A DNA stretch of 64,000 nucleotides, from the NCBI RefSeq assembly GCF_000760695.4, contig NZ_JHEG04000001.1, positions 1,187,834 to 1,251,833 on the forward strand, in the 5' to 3' direction. The notes beneath the pieces were generated by a model. The model was not told the DNA's origin, did no database searches, and saw only the letters and a program-made list of their open reading frames with translations. Of this stretch, positions 57,056 through 64,000 are shown piece after piece (within the stretch, counting starts at the first letter, position 1; each line of letters starts with the position of its first letter). The DNA comes from Tolypothrix bouteillei VB521301. GTDB lineage: Bacteria > Cyanobacteriota > Cyanobacteriia > Cyanobacteriales > Nostocaceae. The position numbers and the translations under genes were made by a program.

Positions 57056-57293
57056 ATTAATTCTTAATGTGAACTTTCATGCTTGAGCATACTAGAATCT
57101 GAGGCTAGTTGTCTGGAGTTTTGAGCAGTATTAGTAAATATTACGATCCGGGTACCTGTTAGCTACCAGAAAATTGTTACTGGAAGCATCGGGCAATCTC
57201 AATATATCTTCGGTTTTTTGTCAAAAAACTGTTTTGGAAAAACTTTTGCAATCAACTATTTAAAAAGTACTAGATCTAAACATGAAAAATTAT

Positions 57294-57338
57294 GTATCAT
57301 GATGAACAATTAACTATGAGCACCAGAGGATAAGTATA
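57294..57338 (+). promoter_or_regulatory. Candidate NtcA-activated promoter of ntcA
   Basis: GTATCATGATGAAC (57294-57307) fits the NtcA core GTA-N8-TAC with one mismatch. A -10-like TAAGTA (57331-57336) lies 23 bp downstream, the spacing known for class II NtcA promoters. Autoregulation of ntcA is established in Anabaena. The site is read by eye and not tested against a matrix. Confidence 0.45.
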
Positions 57339-57435
57339 GGAAAGAACAAAAAGGTTGACAATGTGTTCTTGATTTTTCGGGTGTATTCTTAGGGAATTAG
57401 TTTTATTTTTTCCGGCATTGGGTAGGGGAAGGGAG

Positions 57436-58104
57436 ATGATGACACAAGATAAGGCCCTAGCAAATGTTTTTCGTCAGATGGCAACAGGAGCGTTTCCTCC
57501 TGTTGTAGAGACGTTTGAACGCAATAAAACCATCTTTTTCCCCGGCGATCCTGCCGAACGAGTTTATTTCTTATTGAAAGGAGCTGTTAAACTCTCCAGG
57601 GTGTACGAGGCAGGAGAAGAAATAACCGTAGCACTACTTCGGGAAAATAGTGTTTTTGGCGTTTTGTCCTTGTTAACAGGAAACAAATCAGATAGGTTTT
57701 ACCATGCAGTTGCTTTTACGCCTGTTGAACTGCTGTCAGCCCCAATAGAACAGGTAGAACAAGCACTCAAGGAAAATCCAGAATTGTCAATGTTAATGCT
57801 GCGCGGACTGTCTTCGCGAATTTTACAAACAGAGATGATGATTGAAACACTTGCTCACCGAGATATGGGTTCGCGATTGGTGAGTTTTTTACTAATTCTC
57901 TGTCGTGATTTTGGCGTTCCTTGTGCTGATGGAATCACAATTGATTTGAAGCTATCCCATCAAGCAATAGCGGAAGCAATTGGTTCTACTCGCGTGACTG
58001 TTACCAGGCTACTAGGTGACCTGCGGGAGAAAAAGATGATTTCCATTCATAAGAAAAAGATTACTGTCCACAAGCCCGTTACCTTAAGTCGGCAATTCAC
58101 CTAA
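57436..58104 (+). CDS. ntcA: Global nitrogen regulator NtcA
   Basis: This CRP/FNR-family activator of nitrogen assimilation and heterocyst genes senses 2-oxoglutarate. The cyclic-nucleotide-binding-like domain ([35 protein letters not shown]) is followed by a long dimer helix and the HTH ([20 protein letters not shown]). The sequence is nearly identical to what I remember of the 223-residue Anabaena protein ([13 protein letters not shown]...); here the start MMTQDKALA gives 222 residues. The ATG at 57436 is preferred to the TTG at 57418; a purine-rich GGAAGGGAG lies directly upstream. Confidence 0.97.
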   Translation: MMTQDKALANVFRQMATGAFPPVVETFERNKTIFFPGDPAERVYFLLKGAVKLSRVYEAGEEITVALLRENSVFGVLSLLTGNKSDRFYHAVAFTPVELLSAPIEQVEQALKENPELSMLMLRGLSSRILQTEMMIETLAHRDMGSRLVSFLLILCRDFGVPCADGITIDLKLSHQAIAEAIGSTRVTVTRLLGDLREKKMISIHKKKITVHKPVTLSRQFT

Positions 58105-58257
58105 AATAGTTCTGAGTGTTGAGTTAAGAGGGCAGAAGCAATTGTGTACCTATGCTGAAAGCTCTCTAAAAAACTCAGCACTATCCTCTAATTTCTCCAC
58201 AGATGATGGCTTGAAGTAGTAGGCTGTATCTGGAAGGATTTCGTCGGTAGCTAAAAG

Positions 58258-59769
58258 ATGACCACCGGGTACATCCTAATATTGGCAATATTAATTTTGG
58301 GAGGCGCAATCGCCACAGTGGGAGACCGTATTGGCACCCGAGTTGGCAAGGCGCGGCTCTCACTCTTCAATCTGCGTCCCAAAAACACAGCAGTACTAGT
58401 GACTATTCTGACAGGAACTTTAGTCTCGGCATCAACTTTGGCAATTTTGTTTGCTGCTGACGAAGGGTTGCGTAAAGGAGTATTTGAGCTAGAGGATATA
58501 CAAAAAGACCTTCGTCGCAAGCGCGAAAGTCTCGAATCCACAACTCAACAACTGGATGTCACGCGGAAAGAATTAGAGCAAGCTAGAAAAGAACAACAAG
58601 AGAAAGAAGAACGCTTGCAAAAAACCAATGAGTCATTAAAGGAGGCAAATGCAAAACAACAAGCAACGCAAAACCAACTGAATCGCACGACAGAACAACT
58701 CAGCCGCACTCTCAGCCAACAAGCCCAAATTCAAGCTCAACTCCAAAATACGGAGACCCAACTGGATCAAGTAGTAGCACGCTACAAACAAACTGTAGCT
58801 GAACTGCAAAACGTTGATGTTGAGAAAAAAAAGCTGCTGGTAGAAGTAGAAAAACTTAAGATAGGGCGGCAAAAATTATTTGCCGAGGCAAAAAGAGCGA
58901 TCGCCCAAGCGCAAGAAGCGATCGACAAACGGGATCGCGAACTGGCTAACCGACAGGAGGGTATTGAACAGCGAGACAAAAGAATTAATAACCTAGATCG
59001 GCTGATTCAAGAACGCAATCAAACCATTGCGGAAAGAGAAAAAGTCATTGCTCAAAGGGAGTCTCGCCTTAAAGACCTGGAAATGCAGCAGAATGAGCTA
59101 GAACAGGAAGTGGCAAGGCTGGAAAAATTCTACCAGTCCTACCGCGAATTGCGTTTGGGAAAACTAGCCTTGGTTCGGGGTCAAGTTCTCGCTGCTGGAG
59201 TTGTTCGTATTGAACAACCAACAGCTGCGCGTCAGGCGATCGTTCAACTGTTACAAGAAGCGAACCGAACAGCTATCCTCAAACTTACTGAACCCGGTGC
59301 AAATACAGAAAATTCACAGATGTTATTTGTGACTAAAGAGCAAATTGAGCAACTCAGTCAGCAAATAAAAGATGGTCGAGAATATGTAGTCCGAGTGTTT
59401 AGTGCTGGTAACTACGTCAGAGGAGAAAATGGTATTCAGTTTTTTGCCGATGCAACCCTCAATCAAAAAGTCTTTACAGGAGGTGAGGTGTTAGCAGCCA
59501 CAACAGCCGATCCTCAAAAGATGACAGCCTACCAATTACGTCAGCGACTGGAATTACTCATTTCTGCTTCGCAATTTCGTGCCCGAAATGCTGGAATCTT
59601 AGACAGTATTCAAATAGATAGTACGTTCTACCGCTTCATTACCCAATTGAGGCAGTATAATCTGCCATTAGATATTAAAGCTGTTGCAGCAGAAGACACT
59701 TTCACCGCAGGGCCACTCAAAGTAAAACTGATAGCAATTCAGAACGGGCAAGTTGTTTTTAGTACTTGA
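58258..59769 (+). CDS. DUF3084 coiled-coil membrane protein
   Basis: The 503-residue protein has two N-terminal membrane helices (YILILAILILGGAIATVG; TAVLVTILTGTLVSASTLAI), a long coiled coil at about 75-280 (many Gln/Glu/Lys heptads, e.g. LRRKRESLESTTQQLDVTRK) and a C-terminal domain of about 210 residues. DUF3084 is found mainly in cyanobacteria; no function is known. The next gene, a YqgF-like nuclease, starts 14 bp later, so they are probably one operon. Confidence 0.92.
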   Translation: MTTGYILILAILILGGAIATVGDRIGTRVGKARLSLFNLRPKNTAVLVTILTGTLVSASTLAILFAADEGLRKGVFELEDIQKDLRRKRESLESTTQQLDVTRKELEQARKEQQEKEERLQKTNESLKEANAKQQATQNQLNRTTEQLSRTLSQQAQIQAQLQNTETQLDQVVARYKQTVAELQNVDVEKKKLLVEVEKLKIGRQKLFAEAKRAIAQAQEAIDKRDRELANRQEGIEQRDKRINNLDRLIQERNQTIAEREKVIAQRESRLKDLEMQQNELEQEVARLEKFYQSYRELRLGKLALVRGQVLAAGVVRIEQPTAARQAIVQLLQEANRTAILKLTEPGANTENSQMLFVTKEQIEQLSQQIKDGREYVVRVFSAGNYVRGENGIQFFADATLNQKVFTGGEVLAATTADPQKMTAYQLRQRLELLISASQFRARNAGILDSIQIDSTFYRFITQLRQYNLPLDIKAVAAEDTFTAGPLKVKLIAIQNGQVVFST

Positions 59770-59783
59770 ATCAATACTGACCA

Positions 59784-60218
59784 ATGACTATTCCTGAATT
59801 TTCACCAACGCAACCAGTTATTTTGGGATTCGATCCAGGTCGAGATAAGTGTGGCTTGGCTGTCATGGGTGTAGATAGGCAACTTTACTATCATGAAGTT
59901 GTCCCCTCCGAACATGCGATCGCTGCTATTTTGTCGTTGCAACAAAAGTATCCCATTTCCTTATTGGTTATGGGAGACCAAACAACAGCCAAGCGTTGGA
60001 AACAACAACTGACTGGGGAATTAACAGATTCATTAAATATTATTTTAATAGATGAGAGATATACAACTTTAGAAGCACGCGATCGCTACTGGCAGATGTA
60101 TCCTCCTAAAGGATTGACAAGATTACTACCTCGTGGTATGAGACAACCCCCAAGACCAATAGATGATATTGTTGCCATCCTGCTGATTGAAAGATACCTA
60201 AACCGACTAACGAATTAG
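59784..60218 (+). CDS. YqgF/RuvX-like RNase H-fold nuclease
   Basis: This 144-residue protein keeps the family motifs FDPGRDKCGLAV (first Asp), LIDERYTTLEAR (DER) and DDIVAILLIERYL (last Asp). RuvX/YqgF nucleases process pre-16S rRNA; cyanobacteria often have this divergent second type next to DUF3084. It has the expected length. It is coupled to the DUF3084 gene by a 14-bp gap. Confidence 0.85.
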   Translation: MTIPEFSPTQPVILGFDPGRDKCGLAVMGVDRQLYYHEVVPSEHAIAAILSLQQKYPISLLVMGDQTTAKRWKQQLTGELTDSLNIILIDERYTTLEARDRYWQMYPPKGLTRLLPRGMRQPPRPIDDIVAILLIERYLNRLTN

Positions 60219-60295
60219 GAATTATGAATTATAAATTATGAATTGAAAGTTTAAAGACTACCGTTCATCATTCATCATTCATCATTCATAATTTT

Positions 60296-60562
60296 TTAGA
60301 GTTCTGCTCTAATTGTGAAAGCATAGTCTCCGCCCGGTTCGAGTTGGTAGTCTTGTTGCTCTAAAAAGCGCCCCAAGGGTTCTTTAATTAAAGCACGTCC
60401 TTGAGAAGGCTTTACAGCAAGTTCCCCGCGACGGAAATGCCATTGGAACTGCCACTCAAAATCGCCTGCTCTGACTTCACCTTCAAGATAGCCTTGTTGC
60501 CAGGATTGACGGATAATCCTGACATGGGCAGTAGTTTCTGGTAAACGGTTCTTAGCACTCAC
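60296..60562 (-). CDS. DUF3146 family protein
   Basis: An 88-residue basic protein (TTAHVRIIRQSWQQGYLEGE, GDFEWQFQWHFRRGEL). It matches the cyanobacterial DUF3146 family as I recall it; there is no known function and no membrane or signal segment. The gene is convergent with the YqgF-like gene. Confidence 0.8.
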   Translation of the reverse strand: MSAKNRLPETTAHVRIIRQSWQQGYLEGEVRAGDFEWQFQWHFRRGELAVKPSQGRALIKEPLGRFLEQQDYQLEPGGDYAFTIRAEL

Positions 60563-62081
60563 GACGCTTAATTGTCAAGTTTTAGAGTAAAACTAACTTC
60601 TTATAGCTTTACATTAACTCAGCACAGTTCCAAATATCTCAATGGTAGTAATTGAACCAAATCAAGATTTTCTGACATTTACAATTTTTGCCCATCAATA
60701 TGCTCTGTAGTTGATTCAACAGCAAGCCCCTTCTCCTATATAGGTAGATTTTAGACACACTTTATTGAATCTTTACATGGTTGATTTCATACAGGTCAAT
60801 TGCACCACGCACAAGGGGATGGTGCTTGTAACTAGCCGAGAGACAACGGCTGAAACACATAGCGCATTGACTGACGCCTGCTTTTCTGTCCCGAAGGTAG
60901 AGGCGAGAATACAGTCATCTCGAACCACTCGTTTTCCCAAAACTTCTGCCTTAGTAAAATACGTGTAAGTAGGACTTTGCTGCACAGAAGCGTGATTTGA
61001 TGGGCATTGCTCACTCTACAGGAATTAAATTTTTGATAAAGAATTAGGATTGCTATATGAAGATTTTTTATGAAAAATTTGTTATTTTTATTTGTAGTAA
61101 ATCTTTGTCAACTTATTGCCATCATCTCTACATACCGTTTTCATACAACTGTGTTATTTCTTTAAGAGAAATTTGCTGTTAAGTCAGAAATATTTTATTA
61201 AAAAATTAATTTTTTTCCTCAGTGATGATTTAAAAAGTAAACATTAAGAAGAGCGTAAGTTGGTTTTCGTTCCTCAACCCAACCCCATACTGCTTGGTTA
61301 AGAAGATTACCGTATGAGACCAGAACCTTTGTGCAGGGGAGGAAAAAAACTTTTAACCGACAAGTATTGTAACCTCCTATACAATATATTTATTGATTTA
61401 ATATTTACTTTATAAAGACCCTTTAATCAAATCAGTTACGGACAAAAAACAGTTGAATGAGAAAACTCAGTAGTTGTTTTAGAAATGAGATAGCTACTTT
61501 TTATTTTTAGTATTTAAGTTAATGTCGAGTGATTTAAAGTAAAAAATATTTTTCCATACAAAAACTTCAAGAATTTTAGTGATATGTAAAGAGCAATTTA
61601 ACATTTTTTGAAAAAGAATCGTGTAATTTAGTAAAAGTTCAGAACAAATACGGTTATGGTCATCTTAGTTTGAGATAAATCACTACTGCTCAAACTAAAA
61701 CTTCATGATTGACGATAAACGATTAGGTTTAAGTACTAGAGCATCGGTACAGAAATCAATATGAAGACAAAAAACTGGTTTCTCTGGCTCGAAAAGCTCG
61801 ATCTCTCGTAGGCTCAAATTGAAGAAACAGGGTTTTTGGGAATACTGTTTCGGCGCTCTAGTAACTTAGACTCTTTTGGAATGACACAAAAGACTTTTCC
61901 TGAAAAAGTACTATGGTGGTATTTTTTCTAATACTTTGTATGGCTATGAAATAAGGACAACATTCCTTATTAAAAATGAGCATTGCTTTCGTATGCCTCT
62001 GCATAATTCGCTACATACTGCATGAAATGAATTTGGCTTAAGACAAAAAATACATCTATCGAATTGAGGAATGTAATTACA
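60563..62081. other. 1.5-kb gene-poor region
   Basis: No convincing gene appears on either strand; the frame at 60765-60968 has no domain. Visible are a TATTGTA/TACAATA inverted repeat (61365-61371 with 61380-61386) enclosing an ACCTCC loop, and an imperfect repeat pair AAACTGGTTTCT / AGAAACAGGGTTT near 61768-61838. The rest is AT-rich. It may hold unseen small RNAs or a decayed gene. Confidence 0.5.
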
Positions 62082-62771
62082 ATGCAACTCTACACACCTA
62101 CTGAAATAGATCGTTTTCAACAAGACCTTCCCTATTTAATTGAAATCCAGCAGTGGATTAAAAATTTTTTGATAAAACCTCACCCAAATTTGGGTAGATC
62201 GGGTCCTGTATGCCCTTATGTACCTCATGCACTTAAGACAAACGGTATTCAACTAGGAGTTATTCGCGCTCAAAATCTACAGTTACAGGAAATTGAAGAA
62301 CTAGTTTTAAGCTATAAAGATATTTTTCTGCAAATAGAGCCAAGGAACAAAGAAACTGAGTTGACTCAAAGTATTATCTTAATTTTTCCCGATATTAAGC
62401 TAGAAGACACTGCTCGTATCATTGATAGCGTGCAACAAAAGCTCAAAGAATTTTTTGTAGATTCAGGTTTAATGTTAGGAGAATTTCACAAGCGCAATTA
62501 TAGCCCAGGATTGCACAACTCTAATTTTTACCCCCTTCAAAGTCCCATACCCATTTTAGCGATTCGCTTTATGGTTGAATCAGATTTACCTTTTCTTATA
62601 AATGCCGATAATTTGGAACTTCGCATTAAGTATCTCAAAGCTTATTTACGACACTTTGATCGGAAAAATTCCGAAAGTAAAAATGTTAGTAATGCTCGTT
62701 ATGCTTTGAAATTAGCACAAGAGCAGCTTCAAAATGAGAAGTTATTGGATTTATGTTGGGAGCACTCATAA
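62082..62771 (+). CDS. DUF6875-like protein upstream of an NRPS
   Basis: About 229 residues from the ATG at 62082, which has GAGGA at 62066-62070; a TTG at 62064 is less likely. The HPNLGRSGPVCPYVPHAL segment and the overall pattern fit what I recall as DUF6875, a family repeatedly found in natural-product clusters. No catalytic role is known. It lies 303 bp before an NRPS gene on the same strand, so it probably belongs to that cluster. Confidence 0.75.
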   Translation: MQLYTPTEIDRFQQDLPYLIEIQQWIKNFLIKPHPNLGRSGPVCPYVPHALKTNGIQLGVIRAQNLQLQEIEELVLSYKDIFLQIEPRNKETELTQSIILIFPDIKLEDTARIIDSVQQKLKEFFVDSGLMLGEFHKRNYSPGLHNSNFYPLQSPIPILAIRFMVESDLPFLINADNLELRIKYLKAYLRHFDRKNSESKNVSNARYALKLAQEQLQNEKLLDLCWEHS

Positions 62772-62929
62772 AAAACCTTGTCTTCAAAGATAAATCAAGA
62801 AATTTTGCTACAGCATTTCCCAGCCTGCTGAGGTAAAAATTTATCTGCATCCATCTGCTACAAACTACATTTAGTTCAATCTCCTGTACCTCATAAAGTG
62901 GGAATTGCTACATACCATTTCGGTGGATG

Positions 62930-63015
62930 CGTGGATTTTATATTTTGGATTGCAAAAGCCTCAATTGAACTAGATACTCCCCCATTATCTGTCGCAAACA
63001 CTTTTTGAATTAATC
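62930..63015. repeat. Dispersed about 100-bp repeat (copy 2)
   Basis: It shares its order of blocks (TTTTGGATTG, AAAAGCC, CTAGAT, ATTATCTGTC) with 52455-52560, and lies just before the NRPS gene. Confidence 0.5.
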
Positions 63016-63074
63016 TCAATCAGAATTTTGTTTTTCCTAGAAATCTTGTAATTCTCATTAGACGCTATATCTCC

Positions 63075-64000
63075 ATGAGTAATATCAAACAAAATACATC
63101 TGTTTATAACAATTGCTTAACAATAGAAAAGAACCAGAAGACTCAAATAGATAACTCATTAGAGTTATGCATTCATCAACTGTTTGAGGCTCAAGTAGAG
63201 CGATCGCCGGACGCTGTTGCTGTTGTATTTGAAAACAAACAACTCACTTACCGACAGTTAAATCAGCAAGCCAACCAACTAGCGTATCACCTGCGTGCAT
63301 TGGGTGTAAAAAAAGAAGTTTTAGTTGGGATTTGTGTAGAGCGTTCTTTAGAAATGGTAATAGGGCTGTTAGGAATTCTCAAAGCGGGAGGTGCTTATGT
63401 ACCACTCGATCCAACATATCCTGAAGAACGTCTAGCCTTCATTATGGAGGATACTCAGACACCAGTACTGCTCACGCAAAAGCACTTAGTTCACAAATTA
63501 CCTGCTTGTAAAGCACAAATCGTTTGTTTGGATAGCGATTGGGAACAAATAGCCCACAACAGCCAAGACAATCTTGTTTGCGAAACAAAAGCCCATAATC
63601 TCATTTACGTCATTTATACCTCTGGCTCCACGGGACAACCCAAAGGGGTGATGATTCCTCACCGGGGAATATACAACCAACTTTACTGGAGGCAAACCAG
63701 TTTTGGATTAAGCCAAGTCGATAAAGTTTTACAAACGATTTCTTTTAGCTTCGATCCTTCTGTATGGCAGATATTTTGGTGTTTGTCGTTTGGAGGACAG
63801 TTAATATTACCATCACCTGGCGGACATCAAGACACTGCGTATTTAGTAAAGACTGTGATTGAGAAACAAATTACCGTTCTCGCCTTAGTACCTTCTATAC
63901 TCCGCGTGTTGTTAGAAGAAGAGGGAATCGAGAACTGTAAAAGCCTTCGACACGTAACTTGCGGCGGAGAAGCTTTACCCATTGAATTAGTAGAACAGTT
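63075..64000 (+). CDS. Nonribosomal peptide synthetase, N-terminal adenylation domain (incomplete)
   Basis: The frame opens at the ATG at 63075 and runs without a stop past the end of the window, giving 308 residues here. It starts directly with an adenylation domain: LTYRQLNQQANQLAYHLRAL, A2 LKAGGAYVPLDPTYPEERL, A3 YTSGSTGQPKG, A4 FSFDPSVWQIFW and A5-side TCGGEAL. No condensation domain precedes it, so this is probably the loading module of an assembly line. The first specificity residues appear to be D, P and W. The product is unknown; the rest lies beyond the window. Confidence 0.95.
   Translation, partial: MSNIKQNTSVYNNCLTIEKNQKTQIDNSLELCIHQLFEAQVERSPDAVAVVFENKQLTYRQLNQQANQLAYHLRALGVKKEVLVGICVERSLEMVIGLLGILKAGGAYVPLDPTYPEERLAFIMEDTQTPVLLTQKHLVHKLPACKAQIVCLDSDWEQIAHNSQDNLVCETKAHNLIYVIYTSGSTGQPKGVMIPHRGIYNQLYWRQTSFGLSQVDKVLQTISFSFDPSVWQIFWCLSFGGQLILPSPGGHQDTAYLVKTVIEKQITVLALVPSILRVLLEEEGIENCKSLRHVTCGGEALPIELVEQ

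Noticed and set aside
57151..57167. GGTA-N9-TACC as an NtcA site
   Set aside because: The spacing is one base longer than the GTA-N8-TAC consensus, and no -10 box follows at the required distance.
60765..60968. Small frames on both strands in the gene-poor region
   Set aside because: Overlapping frames on both strands are equally open and none resembles a protein.

Overview
The window looks like a chromosomal segment of a filamentous, probably heterocyst-forming cyanobacterium (Nostocales; a Scytonema/Tolypothrix/Nostoc-like genome is my guess, not a proof). The reasons are the many HIP1 octamers (GCGATCGC) inside and between genes, intergenic heptanucleotide repeats and C/G-run hairpins of the kind common in Nostocales, an NtcA protein that reads almost identically to the one I remember from Anabaena, and several families typical of cyanobacteria (PixJ/Hmp-type chemotaxis, DUF3084, DUF3146, DUF4336, alpha/beta hydrolases with DUF1400).

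Layout. 0.2-8.9 kb: a five-gene chemotaxis-type operon (CheY-like, CheW, a five-GAF methyl-accepting protein, CheA hybrid, second CheW), probably for phototaxis or pilus/hormogonium motility, with a small MITE-like element between the receptor and kinase genes. 9.0-10.2 kb: a [2Fe-2S] ferredoxin and a peroxiredoxin-glutaredoxin fusion. 10.5-14.1 kb (minus): a phosphonate-type ABC importer (phnD, phnC, and two PhnE units fused in one protein), split by a 132-bp terminal-inverted-repeat element that supplies the phnC stop codon. 14.3-17.4 kb: a NACHT/STAND NTPase with HEAT-like repeats. 17.7-21.5 kb: a small unknown gene, then a vWA-domain protein paired with a protein that ends in a FIS-like helix-turn-helix, preceded by an 83-nt hairpin and followed by an RRM RNA-binding protein. 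21.6-27.9 kb (minus): two large hybrid histidine kinases. 28.4-37.2 kb: a membrane protein, an orphan receiver, a fasciclin-domain protein, a GST, a HerA-type ATPase, a group 2 sigma factor and a secreted protein.

37.2-45.7 kb (minus): cobO, a DUF4336 protein, minE-minD-minC, a four-carbon acid sugar kinase, a two-TM protein and a Ras-like GTPase with DUF697. 46.0-49.5 kb: tpiA and folP, with an intact stand-alone IscB RNA-guided nuclease and a plausible omega-RNA between them. 49.5-57.1 kb (minus): SPFH protein, DUF1400 hydrolase, an unknown gene, a Wza-type export protein, an ABC ATPase and fabI. 57.4-60.6 kb: ntcA with a candidate NtcA-activated promoter, a DUF3084 protein, a YqgF/RuvX-like nuclease and a DUF3146 protein. 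After a 1.5-kb gene-poor stretch come a DUF6875 protein and the start of a nonribosomal peptide synthetase that runs off the end of the window.

The best candidates for something little described are (i) the vWA protein plus ARPP-like/HTH protein module at 18.36-21.03 kb with its upstream structured-RNA candidate, (ii) the IscB/omega-RNA unit, and (iii) small mobile repeats that have altered genes: the phnC stop, and minisatellites translated as GDKG-type linkers in CheA and the NACHT protein. No rRNA, tRNA, CRISPR array or complete insertion sequence was recognised.
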